From Streptomyces lavendulae subsp. lavendulae (GTDB taxonomy: Bacteria > Actinomycetota > Actinomycetes > Streptomycetales > Streptomycetaceae), in contig NZ_CP024985.1 in the NCBI RefSeq assembly GCF_002803845.1, forward strand, positions 62,001 through 126,000: a stretch of DNA of 64,000 nucleotides. Reading direction: 5' to 3'. The notes under the pieces are model-generated. The model saw nothing but the letters and a program-made list of their open reading frames with translations, was not told the origin of the DNA and did not search any database. Numbering within the stretch: position 1 is the first letter of the stretch; each line of letters starts with the position of its first letter. This document shows positions 46,614 through 55,533 of the stretch, one piece after another. A program made the position numbers and the translations under genes.

Positions 46614-47816
46614 TTGCAGGGCACCATACGTCGGCATGGGTCGTGGCGGTGGGCGGTGGGCGTGATCGTCGCGGCGTGGGCGGTCAGCGCGGGCACGGTG
46701 CTGCCAGCGGCCGCCGATACTGACCCGCGGGGCTATCTCACGAAGATGAAGGCCCGCGAGATGTGGAAGGTCGCGGACGGCAGCGGCGTCACGGTGGCCG
46801 TCATCGACAGCGGCGTCAAAGACGTTCCAGGGCTGGAAGGGAGAGTCCTTCCAGGCATTTCGTTCATGGAACCGCCTTTCGAGTAACCGGATCATTCCTA
46901 CCCGCCGCACGAGGATTTCGTCGGGCACGGAACCACGATGACCGCAGCGATCGTCGGCGACGGCTCGGCAGGCGGCCCGCAGGGCCTGGCTCCCGGCGCC
47001 AAGGTCCTGCCGATCCGCACCAGCATCGGCACACCCATGGCCTTTGCCGTAGGCGGGGAAATGGCCAAGGGGCTTCGGTACGCGGCCGACCACGGAGCCA
47101 AGATCATCAACCTGTCCCTCGGTGTTTGGGAAGGGCCGGACATGAAGCTGGTCAGGCCGGCTGTCGAGTACGCCCAGAGCAAGGGTGTACTTATCTTCAC
47201 GGCCATGGGAAATGAAGCGGAGGAGGCTCACAACTTGAACAACCCCATCGCTGCCTTGCCTGGAGTCATCGGTGTGGGGGCCGTCGACGACGACGCTGCC
47301 CCCATGGGGTTCTCCTCCTACGGGCCTGACACGGACGTTTCCTCCGTCGGCAACACAGTCGTGAAGCGCTGCACCAACAACACCGGCTGGTGTGAGGGAG
47401 ACGGAGGAACCTCGTACGCCACCGCTCTGGCCTCCGCCTCAGCCGCGCTCATCTGGTCTGCTCACCCTGACTGGACCGCAAACCAGGTGGCCCGAGTTCT
47501 CATCCAGACCGCCGGCGCCCCCCTCGACGGCTCCAAGCGCACCGACAAGATCGGCTACGGAGTCGTCCGCCCCCGCAAGGTGCTACTCGATCACGAGGGA
47601 AACCCAGGCGCCCCTGACATTGACCCCCTGGCCAGCCCAGCTCCCGTGAAGGCCCCCGCCCCCAGCGCTGCACAAACAGCTACGGCACCACGCCGGGCCG
47701 AATCCGCGGCTGCGGAATCCGGGACAATCCCCTGGAAGTGGCCGGCACTCGGAGCCGTCGCCGCCGTGAGCATGGGCCTCGGCATCACGGTGCTCGTCAA
47801 GCGCCGTCGCCGTTGA
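46614..47816 (+). pseudogene. Mycosin-type S8 serine protease with in-frame stop
   Basis: From TTG 46614 (AAGGGGG upstream) a signal peptide is visible (WAVGVIVAAWAVSAGTVLPA), then the Asp site VTVAVIDSGVKD. The frame stops at TAA 46884-46886, but resumes in the same frame: PHEDFVGHGTTMTAAIVG (His site), GAKIINLSLGVWEG, and GGTSYATALASASAAL (Ser site). A C-terminal proline/alanine linker, a membrane helix (WPALGAVAAVSMGLGITVLV) and KRRRR end the protein. This is the layout of type VII secretion mycosins. One nonsense mutation separates the catalytic Asp from His and Ser; a start at ATG 46938 would lack Asp and signal peptide. Confidence 0.85.
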
Positions 47817-47929
47817 CCCGGCCAGGCCACCCCAGCCGAGCGACGAGCCCTGTAGTCCGGCCGCGCACCCGCTCCAGAAGGCGGGCGCAGGCGCCCAGAG
47901 ACGACAGCCCCGCCCTCCCTCAGGAGGTC

Positions 47930-48197
47930 GGCAGTCCGTCGCGACTGGCCATTCGCTGATCGTCCGGGGCCAGAAGACGGCAGCGCGGCCAGCTCTGGTG
48001 GCCTCGTTGGTTGCGGCGGGTCCGGCGGCGAGGGCCAGCACAAGGGCCCGTTGGCCGACGCGGTAAGCGCGGGCGGCAAGGTAGGTCTCGGCGAAGGTTT
48101 AGGTCACTGTGGCCTCGCGGGCGGGTGCCGCGGCGCGGTAGTCCTCGGCAGCGCGGGCGAGGAGTTCGGCGGCGGTAGCGTCGGCGTCCTCGATCAT
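47930..48197 (-). pseudogene. Small helical protein with in-frame stop
   Basis: From ATG 48197 the frame reads MIEDADATAAELLARAAEDY and stops at TAA 48099-48101; the same frame goes on TFAETYLAARAYRVGQRALV then AATNEATRAGRAAVFWPRT. The style matches short actinomycete proteins found in mobile regions. Beyond 47930 the frame becomes antisense to the protease gene and unconserved. The start overlaps the stop of the 29-residue frame upstream (ATGA). Confidence 0.5.
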
Positions 48198-48283
48198 GAC
48201 GCCTCCCGGATGGCGGCGCGGAGCCGGAGCGCGTACTCGCCGCGGGTGATCGGTTCGGTCACCGGCGGGGCCAGGGAGCGCAC
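48194..48283 (-). CDS. Very small ORF upstream, coupled
   Basis: A 29-residue frame from GTG 48283: VRSLAPPVTEPITRGEYALR and LRAAIREAS. It ends in an ATGA overlap with the next gene and resembles leader-like small proteins in Streptomyces operons. Function unknown. Confidence 0.35.
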   Translation of the reverse strand: MRSLAPPVTEPITRGEYALRLRAAIREAS

Positions 48284-48292
48284 CAAGTTCAA

Positions 48293-48607
48293 TCAGCCCG
48301 GCGGCGAGCCGGCGTATGCGTAGAGACAGTTGCCGTCGGCGTCCTGGCCTACGAATACGTATACGCCGAACCCGCCGCCTCCAGGCGCCAAAGCGACAGC
48401 AATTAGGGCACACCCACCAAACAGGACGGGAGGGGAATTGTCTTCGCTGTCCCGGGTGAGTGACGTGCAGTCTTTCTGGAGATGCTCGGCGAGGCCGCTC
48501 AGGCCGCCTCGTTCCGGGTAGCGCTTGCAGAATGGACACGCGTCTTTATTTTCTGTCACATCGGGCATGGCGACACGCTTTCCATCATCCGAGATAGTCA
48601 CAGTCAT
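48293..48607 (-). CDS. Small zinc-finger-like hypothetical protein
   Basis: A 104-residue protein from ATG 48607 (GGGGGG upstream). A possible zinc site is CPFCKRYPERGGLSGLAEHL followed by a cysteine. The C-terminal half has a hydrophobic, glycine-rich stretch (FGGCALIAVALAPGGGGFGV). First of a run of small minus-strand genes. Family not known. Confidence 0.5.
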   Translation of the reverse strand: MTVTISDDGKRVAMPDVTENKDACPFCKRYPERGGLSGLAEHLQKDCTSLTRDSEDNSPPVLFGGCALIAVALAPGGGGFGVYVFVGQDADGNCLYAYAGSPPG

Positions 48608-48705
48608 GCCCCCCGAGTAAGACCCCCGATAAACATGATTCCGCGCGCATCCTGGTGCGGCAACCGCAGGTCGACAGCCGATTGAGCTGGCGAAACACCA
48701 CCAAA

Positions 48706-48846
48706 GCGCGCCCAGGCGGTCCTCGGGCCCGACGATGCCATCGAGTTCGTGCGCCGGGCGGGCCGGCCCGATCCGGACTCGTGGCCGCCCTGGATGGAGT
48801 GGAAGGGCCGCGGTCCCACCGTGTGGAGCCCGGAGCCGCCCGCCTG
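48706..48846 (+). pseudogene. C-terminal gene fragment
   Basis: A short frame encodes QAVLGPDDAIEFVRRAGRPD then SWPPWMEWKGRGPTVWSPEP and a stop. Such endings occur in small Streptomyces proteins. No start or N-terminal part is present. Confidence 0.35.
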
Positions 48847-48923
48847 ACCTGCGTGGCTGGCGCGGCCGCCGTCTGGTTGGCTCGGTTGGTTGTAGAGAGG
48901 GCTGGAGAGATAGACTCGAACAT

Positions 48924-49259
48924 GTGTCCGATCTATCCGCTGCGCGTCTTGAGCTGCTCCAGTTCCTAGAGAAAGTGCAGCTACGCGACCTGGAGCGGAC
49001 CCGCGGGTGAACCGCCGAAGAAGAGCAGCGCCTCGCCCTGGAGGAAGCCCGGCGCCCCCCGCCGCCTGCCCCGGACTGGCTCATCGAAGGCGGCATCGGT
49101 ACCGGCAGGCCCCAGGTCCGCGTGCACGTCGGCGGCTGCTGGGACACCCGGACCCGCTGCAGGCCTGCCTCTGCGGATCAGGCCCGGCGGGCACTCGCCG
49201 AGGGCATCGAGGCCTGCACCCACTGTCGGCCCGATACCGCGCTCGGGGTGCTGGACTGA
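48924..49259 (+). pseudogene. DUF6233 gene with in-frame TGA
   Basis: From GTG 48924 the frame reads VSDLSAARLELLQFLEKVQL, meets TGA at 49008-49010, and continues in the same frame: APDWLIEGGIGTGRPQVRVH, VGGCWDTRTRCRPASADQAR and EGIEACTHCRPDTALGVLD. The conserved paired cysteines (GGCW, ACTHC) identify the DUF6233 family common in Streptomyces. One stop codon interrupts it; no SECIS-like feature was sought. Confidence 0.7.
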
Positions 49260-49525
49260 CCGCAGCGCCGCAATCGCCACGTCGCCGATGATCGAATGGC
49301 GGGGCGGTGGGCCCGACACCTGGCCGGCGCCGTGGGGCATGGAGACGCCGTAACGCTGCCCGGCCCGGGGCGGTTACCTCCGGCGCGCTGCTCGGCGACG
49401 CGCAGTTCGGCCTCGCTCACGCTGAGGACGCTGCGGCCGGCTCGGTCGAGGAGGTGGGTGATGCTCGCTCGGCGGGCGGTGCAGCCGCTTGTGTCGACGG
49501 CGCGCGGGGCGGGCCGCTGGGTCAT
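49178..49525 (-). CDS. Small protein, N-terminal part conserved
   Basis: The first 50 residues (MTQRPAPRAVDTSGCTARRA then SITHLLDRAGRSVLSVSEAE) match a small Streptomyces protein type that begins with VDTxGCTAxRA. After that the frame becomes arginine/serine rich and runs antisense into the DUF6233 remnant, so the original C-terminus is probably lost. Its start overlaps the previous stop by four bases. Confidence 0.45.
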   Translation of the reverse strand: MTQRPAPRAVDTSGCTARRASITHLLDRAGRSVLSVSEAELRVAEQRAGGNRPGPGSVTASPCPTAPARCRAHRPAIRSSATWRLRRCGQSSTPSAVSGRQWVQASMPSASARRA

Positions 49526-49606
49526 GGCTGGCTCCCGAGGATCTGGCGGGCTACGGAGAGGGCGCTCTCGATGAACTGATTCGGCCAGGTGAGGACATCC
49601 GCGTTA
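49522..49606 (-). pseudogene. C-terminal stub cut by IS630 fragment
   Basis: The codons NADVLTWPNQFIESALSVAR followed by QILGSQP are the end of a gene whose upstream part is replaced by the IS630 fragment that starts at 49607 next to a TA dinucleotide. The stop overlaps the start of the next minus-strand gene (ATGA). Confidence 0.5.
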
Positions 49607-49801
49607 CTGAGGTTTTCAGGTTGTCGTCGGGTAGTGACGGTTGATGATCCCTGCGGTATGCCGGTGAGGTGAGGTATCCAGAGGGTGGGGGCCTGACTGC
49701 TGAGCGTCGGACGTTTCGTGAGGGGATCCGGCTTCAGGCCGGCGAGCGGTTCGCGGCGGGTGAGAAGACCGCGGTGATCGCGAGGGACCTGCGGGTGAGT
49801 G
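49607..49801 (+). mobile_element. IS630 5'-end fragment
   Basis: About 195 bp are almost identical to the complement of 53139-53333, the start of the full IS630 copy: the end CTGAGGTTTTCAGG next to TA, the transposase start and codons for RLQAGERFAAGEKTAVIARD. Homology stops at about 49801. It is in the opposite orientation to the full copy. Confidence 0.88.
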
Positions 49802-49884
49802 TCACGGCTCATGGCCGAGGACCCACTGGATGACGAGTAGCACCAGGATCGGACAGCCGGGGAGACAGCCGCACAGGCTGCTTC

Positions 49885-51273
49885 CTATGAGCGTGGCTCC
49901 CAGCCCTGTTCGACGGTGCGCTGGGACATTCGCTTGGACACAAGAAGGGCGGCCTTGGCGGCGCGCGGGCGGCCGACCGAACGCAGTTCCTGCGCGAGTG
50001 CTTTCCAATACGGGGGATGCTCCGGATGGAGGGTGAGCGCCTGCCGTAGGGCATCGCCCTTCAGTGGCCGGGCCCAGCTGCCCCGCGGAAGGGGGCCTGC
50101 TGGGTCCGGCCCAGCAAGTAGTTCGTCGACGAAGCTGTGGCATGACTTCCAGGGGAGTGCGATCCGCCAGCTGGGTTCGCCCCAGTCTGGTGGAAGTTTG
50201 TCGGAGGATCCGTAGATGGGTAGGGGAAGTAGGAGCCGCTCCCGCCGGAATCTCCGTCCGGACGTATCTCCTCGGTTCAGGAAACGCTTCTCGAGGTCGC
50301 GTTGGTAGCTGAGGAACTGTGGGAGGCCAGCGTTGCCCTCAAGGCCGACCTCCATGTCGACCGTGGCAGCAGAGATGTCCGCTGACATCTCCTCGAACTG
50401 GGACACAACCGCACGCAAAGCAGTGGACGGGTTCGCCACAGCCATCGCCACGCTGTGCATGACCAGCGTAAGCAATCCCTGCAACGCGGCCACAGAGGAC
50501 AGCCACTCGTCGAGACTGCTCGCTGCGCGTGTCTTCTCGACCTGGCTCCAGCCACGTACGACGAGCGACTCAACAGCCGCGCGTCCGTCCGCCGTGAGGC
50601 GGACAGGCTCGGCATTCTCCAGAGTGGGATAGAAGACCAGCCATTCGCCCGGCTTCCTCGGCAGCCTTCCCTCCATGAGAGAGGCCACTAGTTCCTGAGG
50701 GGAGTTGGTGCGCGCGCTGACGATGATCAGTTGGGCGACCACCATGATCGCGGAGAACACGCTCGCCACCTGCCCGGTCTCCACCAGGTCGGCCACATAG
50801 TCCACAGCGGCGCGCAGCCCGGATTCGTGGCAGATCCAAAGGGTGGACCGGAGCACGCGAAAGTACTCGCCCTCCCGGGCGGAGTCGTCGTCCGGAACCA
50901 GATTCCAGTGAACGAGGAATGTACTCAGCCAGGTGAAGGGTGACAGCTTGGAGGGTACGGTGACGTGACCGGCCAACGGGCATCCAGGCGGCCAGGTCGC
51001 GCCGACATGGCGGTAAGGAATCTGTGCTGCGGCGTCCGTGAACTGCAGACCGATAGTGTCTTCCAAGACCGCTGTGACCTTGAGGAAGGGAATCTCACGG
51101 GCCTCGCAGTAATACCGCACACGGGAATGCTGCTTACCGCCGTCGAAGTCCCACTCGTCGGTCCGGCACATCCGCCCGAAGAGCATTGCCTCCTGGAAGT
51201 AGGCGTTCACCAGATCCAGCAGCGGTTCGGCCTCGCCTGCTAGGTCGGCCGTCAGGAGCCTGGTGACGTTCAC
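49885..51273 (-). CDS. Hypothetical protein, second gene of two-gene operon
   Basis: A 462-residue protein from GTG 51273, overlapping the previous stop by four bases. Visible parts: LVNAYFQEAMLFGRMCRTDE near residue 20, RYYCEAREIPFLKVTAVLED near 55, LPRKPGEWLVFYPTLENAEP near 205, and a C-terminal basic region with RELRSV-type helices and ALLVSKRMSQRTVEQGW. It is mainly helical with a hydrophobic helix around 165 (VFSAIMVVAQLIIVSA). I do not recognise a domain. Tight coupling with the upstream gene and the IS630-flanked setting suggest a transferred functional pair. Confidence 0.65.
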   Translation of the reverse strand: MNVTRLLTADLAGEAEPLLDLVNAYFQEAMLFGRMCRTDEWDFDGGKQHSRVRYYCEAREIPFLKVTAVLEDTIGLQFTDAAAQIPYRHVGATWPPGCPLAGHVTVPSKLSPFTWLSTFLVHWNLVPDDDSAREGEYFRVLRSTLWICHESGLRAAVDYVADLVETGQVASVFSAIMVVAQLIIVSARTNSPQELVASLMEGRLPRKPGEWLVFYPTLENAEPVRLTADGRAAVESLVVRGWSQVEKTRAASSLDEWLSSVAALQGLLTLVMHSVAMAVANPSTALRAVVSQFEEMSADISAATVDMEVGLEGNAGLPQFLSYQRDLEKRFLNRGDTSGRRFRRERLLLPLPIYGSSDKLPPDWGEPSWRIALPWKSCHSFVDELLAGPDPAGPLPRGSWARPLKGDALRQALTLHPEHPPYWKALAQELRSVGRPRAAKAALLVSKRMSQRTVEQGWEPRS

Positions 51274-51959
51274 AGAGCCAACCCCACGACACTGACGATG
51301 TCCCCACTGTGCTCTGCAACCAGTCGGAAGCTGGTGATCAGCCACTCCTGCATCGATGTTCCCCGCGTCTTGTCGTACTCGATGCGCTCTTTGAGCAACG
51401 CAACGCAGAGCCGGTCCAGCGCTCCCTTGGCGTCCGTCGGGTTGGCCTCGTGTGCGGCCAGGGCGAAGACCTTGCGCAGGAGGACGCGTACCTCGTGTTG
51501 TTCCGTGGCCGTGTTCAACGGCACGTATACGGCGCCGGCGTGGCTCGCCCAGTCGTGGTGGAAGAACAGCACACCGGGCAGGGGAGGAACGTACGTGCCT
51601 TCGAAGAGCGTGCGCACCATCTGGTAAGCCGGGTGGACACCCTTTCCCAGGTGAAGCCATGAGGAGAAGGACCGGTCGTCGACGGCCACGGGGGTCGGCG
51701 CGGGCTCATCGAGGGTGAACAAGGCGAGGACGTCCGGTCCGCTGTCGTCGGCGAGCGTGCCAGACCGCACGTAGTCGGCGACCGCGGTATCGGCCACCGG
51801 GTGGAAAGCCAGGAATGCGAAGACCTTGGCGACCTCCTGCAACGCGGCAAGGTTCTCCGGCTTCAGGAGCTCCTGGATGTCTTTGACGTTGCCCTCAAGA
51901 TGCTTGTTCTTGTCCGAGGCGGCCTCTTCGAGGATGGTCGCGAGTGACAGCGTCAGCAT
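51270..51959 (-). CDS. Hypothetical protein, first gene of two-gene operon
   Basis: A 229-residue protein from ATG 51959 with AAGGGACG upstream. Segments include LATILEEAASDKNKHLEGNV at the start, VAKVFAFLAFHPVADTAVAD near residue 48, FHHDWASHAGAVYVPLNTAT near 135 and a C-terminal TSMQEWLITSFRLVAEHSGD. Mostly alpha-helical, no membrane segment, no known domain. It is the promoter-proximal member of the pair. Upstream about 220 bp separate it from the IS630 copy. Confidence 0.65.
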   Translation of the reverse strand: MLTLSLATILEEAASDKNKHLEGNVKDIQELLKPENLAALQEVAKVFAFLAFHPVADTAVADYVRSGTLADDSGPDVLALFTLDEPAPTPVAVDDRSFSSWLHLGKGVHPAYQMVRTLFEGTYVPPLPGVLFFHHDWASHAGAVYVPLNTATEQHEVRVLLRKVFALAAHEANPTDAKGALDRLCVALLKERIEYDKTRGTSMQEWLITSFRLVAEHSGDIVSVVGLAL

Positions 51960-52181
51960 GCACGTCCCTTTCGAAGCCGTCAGGGCCAAAACGATGACAT
52001 GCGAGGCCCACTCCGGCGTCACGGCACACCCGGCGCGCTCCGCAGTCGCCGACACTTTCGCCAGTCCAGCCGTACGCGCTTGTCGACGCTTCAGGTCTGC
52101 GACCGCCTCAATCCCGGCTGTCCCAGAGGGCAGCCTCGCACTCGCCCCGGGTTCATACGGCGAAGCAGTCGGTGCCCTTCC

Positions 52182-53333
52182 CTGAGTTACGGAGGTGTGC
52201 AGGGTGGGGTTGGCGATGTGAGGGTCAGGCCGGTGGCGGTGAGGCAGCCGTCGATCAGGTGGGGCCGGAGTTGGATCCTGCGAAACTCACGGCGGAGCTT
52301 GTGGTCGAGATCATCGGGTGCGTCGAAGGCAGTGTTGGCCATGGCCCTGCGCACGAGTGACCAGATGGCCTCGACGGGGTTCAGGTCGGGTGCATAGGGC
52401 GACAACCGGACAGTGGTGAGCCAGTCGTGGTCGGCCTCGTACTGCTTCAGCCCGGCGGTCAGATGGGTGTTGAGATTGTCACAGACCACCACGATTGGGC
52501 CGCCGAGCTGGATGTGGGCACGAACGAGCAGGTCGCGGTAGTCCTTCCAGGAGAAGCTCCTGCGGGCGCCCTTGAGCAGGAGATGGGTGCGGGGCCGGTG
52601 GATGAGACGGCTCCTTTCGCCGGGTTTGTAGCAGCACAGGGCCGCAATCGAGGTGCGACGGCGGGGCCTGCCTCTCACCCTGATTTCGGGGGTGTTTCCG
52701 CGCCGGCCCCAAGTGCGGGCGCGGGGCGGCGTCATGGAAAATCCGGCTTCGTCCTCGAAGACGATCCAGCTGCCATACGCCGCCGCGAGCCTTTTACCTG
52801 GGGCCACACCTCCTGCTTCCACCGCTCTACCGCGTGCTCGTCGCGTTCGAGGGCTCTGCGGGCAGGTGCCTGCCACGACCAGCCGTGCCGTTCCAGCAGC
52901 CGCCACACCGTCGCCACCGACAGGGTCAGCCTCAGTCGGCGGCGGATCACCGTCTGGACCCGAACCAGAGTCCAGCGTTCATCGTCGATGCCATGCGCTG
53001 ACGGACCCTTGCCGAGTTCCTCCTCGAGCACGGCGAACTGGGCATCGGTGACGGTTGGGGAGTTCGCCGGACCCGTCGAGCGCAGGGCCGCCATGCCACC
53101 GTCGCGCCAGGCGCGGCGCCATCGTTCCACCGACCGCGCACTCACCCGCAGGTCCCTCGCGATCACCGCGGTCTCTTCACCCGCCGCGAACCGCTCGCCG
53201 GCCTGAAGCCGGATCCCCTCACGAAACGCCCGACGCTCAGCAGTCAGGCCCCCACCCTCTGGATACCTCACCTCACCGGCATACCGCAGGGATCATCAAC
53301 CGTCACTACCCGACGACAACCTGAAAACCTCAG
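52182..53333 (-). mobile_element. IS630-family insertion sequence
   Basis: The right end CTGAGGTTTTCAGG (complement, ending 53333) is next to TA (53334-53335), the IS630 target. The left end seems to be CTGAGTTACGGAGG near 52182, a partial match, without an obvious TA neighbour. The transposase occupies 52187-53271 in two overlapping frames. Confidence 0.75.
52187..53271 (-). CDS. IS630-family transposase, two frames
   Basis: The first frame (53271 to about 52790) carries the helix-turn-helix domains: VIARDLRVSARSVERWRRAW, then QTVIRRRLRLTLSVATVWRL and HAVERWKQEVWPQVK. The second frame (to 52187) carries the DDE domain: WIVFEDEAGFSMTP, GPIVVVCDNLNTHLTAGLKQ and YAPDLNPVEAIWSLVRRAMA. The frames meet at GTAAAAGG, where a -1 slip would join QVK to RLAAAYG; some IS elements use such frameshifting. 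All three catalytic acids are present. Confidence 0.85.
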
Positions 53334-53444
53334 TACAAAGCCAAACGTCTGATGCGAGGCGGGTTGTGGTGCCGTGGGTGCCGTCGAGGAGCTGGCAGCG
53401 GGTGGTTGGCGACCTTGCCCGGCGTGTCGGGGGTGACCGGCGGC

Positions 53445-53640
53445 TCCGGAATGGGGTGTCTTCGTGGCCGGCCTCGGTGTGCTCGGGTATGAGATCGGCG
53501 ACGGCCGCGCGGACAGCGGCGGCCTTCTCCGGCTTGATGGCCGGACGGCGAAGGGGCAGCTCACCGTGCGGGAAGCCTGGAGGAAGCAGCAGGCGGCGAT
53601 CAGGTTGCTGGCGGCGAAGGCGGGGAGAACGCCGGGGTGA
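53445..53640 (+). pseudogene. Possible C-terminal gene fragment
   Basis: A frame reading FVAGLGVLGYEIGDGRADSG, LLRLDGRTAKGQLTVREAWR and QQAAIRLLAAKAGRTPG to TGA 53638-53640 looks like coding sequence, but no start or family is evident. Confidence 0.3.
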
Positions 53641-54061
53641 CGGCGCCCGCCCGGCGCAGGGCGGGGGAAGCGAGGCCAGCGTCCAGGGGCTCGGCCCGAG
53701 GGGTCAGGAACAGGGCAACCGCGGCGGCCAGGAAGGCGATCAGGGCCCACGTGTAGAGGTGCAGGCCAAACAGGGCCCCGGCGTAGCCGGGATCGGGGGC
53801 ACGATGTGCATCAGGACCTGGGTGGCGGAGACGGTGCTGTCGATCAGCGCGGCCGACATGGCCCAGCCCAGCCGGCCGCCCACGCCCAAGCGGCGACCTC
53901 ACCCTTGGGGGACCGGGCGGTGATCCAGGCGGTGTCCAGCGTGACGGGTAGCAAGAACATCCGCTGAAGCAGGCACACGGGGCCAACGAGAACACGAACA
54001 GACTCCTGCGCGCGTGCTTCCCCGAAGTACACCGGCCTCGCCCGCTACACCCCTCGTGCAA
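53635..54061 (-). pseudogene. Membrane protein remnant
   Basis: Pieces in two minus-strand frames join into a membrane protein: VGPVCLLQRMFLLPVTLDTA, then, after a shift, FGLHLYTWALIAFLAAAVAL and FLTPRAEPLDAGLASPALRR. The CxxxR-M-F pattern recalls disulfide-bond-formation (DsbB/VKOR-like) proteins but only loosely. Frameshifts make it inactive. Confidence 0.35.
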
Positions 54062-54109
54062 GGCGAACGCGAGCTCAACGAACGCCCCGCCTCACCCTCG
54101 GAGACCGGA

Positions 54110-54465
54110 CACGATCACTCGAAACCGCCAGGTGTCGGCGTCCGGCCGCAGCCACGGGGAGACGTCTGCCGCCAGCGCAAGCCGACCGCCGCCGGCTCGG
54201 GGAAGCGGGACACTGGTCAGCGCCCGCCGTAGCCGGGCGAAGTCGATCCGGCCGCGGTTGATCCCAGAGTACAACGCTCCGTGCCCGCGCCTATGCTCAG
54301 GAGCCAGCGCCAGGTCCACGAGGGTCCGCACCGGACCGTCGGTGCACAACGGCGCGTCGTGCAACTCGAACAGGACATCGCTCCGCGCAGGCAGGCAGGC
54401 CTATAACTCCGACGGGAACTCCGCCACCACCGTGAACGCGTCTCCTTGAACCTCATGCTCGACCA
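54110..54465 (-). pseudogene. NF041680-type transposase, N-terminal fragment
   Basis: VVAEFPSEL near 54410, then LFELHDAPLCTDGPVRTLVD, EHRRGHGALYSGINRGRIDF and ALAADVSPWLRPDADT are the well-known N-terminal signature of this transposase group in Streptomyces. One frameshift near 54400 and loss of everything after the first catalytic Asp make it a remnant. Confidence 0.75.
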
Positions 54466-54470
54466 TTCCC

Positions 54471-54791
54471 ATGATCCGGGGCAGGATCGAGATGGCCCTG
54501 TTGCGCCGGGCCCTGGCCCTTCTGGTGGACGCCGGACAGTGGCGAGTGGACGACCCGCCCATCCTGGTCGTGCTGGACGCGGGCCATGGCGCGCCCCGCA
54601 TTTCCCACCCCTTGGCCGACCTGCCCGTGGAGGTTCTGGGGGCGGCGGCGACCGCGCAGGCGTGGGACCGGCTCCACCCCTGGCTGAATCGGCGAGCCGC
54701 ACGGGGTGACCACGAGGGCCCGTTGCCGGTCACTGAGGGCACCGTGATCCGGTTGACGGTCGAGAGGCTGCCCAGCAGCGGAGCAGAGTGA
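54471..54791 (+). pseudogene. NF041680-type transposase, middle fragment, inverted
   Basis: The frame has ALLVDAGQWRVDDPPILVVL-like coding (RRALALLVDAGQWRVDDPPI), DAGHGAPRISHPLADLPVEV and HEGPLPVTEGTVIRLTVERL, the central part of the same transposase family, but on the opposite strand to the N-terminal fragment. The C-terminal catalytic part is missing. The two pieces meet head to head at about 54468. Confidence 0.65.
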
Positions 54792-55230
54792 ACGACCGCT
54801 CGAAGCACGACCACTCCGTATGGGAGGGAGTCGTGCTCGCGGCCCGCGAGCGTGGCAGCACTCTCCGGCCCCTGATGGTCGAACGCCTCGGACTGTCGGG
54901 CGACGTGCAGTACGACTGGTCACTGGACGACGCGCGGATCAGCTGGTCACGTGAGGGAAAGGTGTTCCTCACCGGTCAGCTCGCCATGATCGGCAGCGCC
55001 TCGCCCAGCAGTCCCGGCTGTGATCCTGGACGAACGAGTCACTGCCGCACGCAGCCCTGGGCGACATCGACCAGGTCCGGCAGTTCGGCGAGAAGAACGA
55101 CCACCCCGTCCTTCCGTGGCCAGGCTTCGACCACCACCCCGAACTCGTCGCCGAAGCCCACCGAGCCCCTGTGGACAGACTCCATAGACGACGTGCAACT
55201 CCACTTCCTGGTCCACGACCTGGATCTCAT
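54788..55230 (+). pseudogene. DUF6882-like paralog, frameshifted
   Basis: The first 75 codons (DRSKHDHSVWEGVVLAARER, LSGDVQYDWSLDDARISWSR) match the gene at 23741 almost residue by residue. At about 55010 the frame is lost; the rest of the family (ESLPHAALGDIDQVRQFGEK and HHPELVAEAH) is found in another frame, and IDDVQLHF near 55190 in the first one again. At least two indels have occurred. A chance extension runs to 55378. Confidence 0.7.
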
Positions 55231-55533
55231 CACTGCATGGCGTGACGGGACCCTCGCGCCCGAGCTGCTGAATGCTGCCCGTCGGACGTCAAACGTCAGC
55301 TTCAACTGCGCGGCGCGCACCAGGGACGCACCGCTGACGCCGCCCGCCTGCTCCTACAGCGAATCAGCCACTCCATAGACCTGCTCGACCAGCCCCTGTG
55401 GGAAGGAGCAAACTCGGCAAACCAGAGAAAACACCAGCCCACCGCCCCAGCCCCAAGCCCGCCAGGCCCCCGCGCCACCGCTTGACCCACCACACCGGCA
55501 CCTGGCCCCGTGCCTACCTCACCCATCTCGGAC
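55231..55533. other. Intergenic, end of biosynthetic operon
   Basis: No gene is supported. The SDR gene of the biosynthetic operon ends at 55534, so a terminator is expected, but I see no strong hairpin. Confidence 0.35.

Noticed and set aside
48924..49259. Selenocysteine decoding at the TGA of the DUF6233 gene
   Set aside because: The family has no known selenoprotein members and the two neighbouring broken genes carry TAA, so ordinary nonsense mutation or error is more likely.
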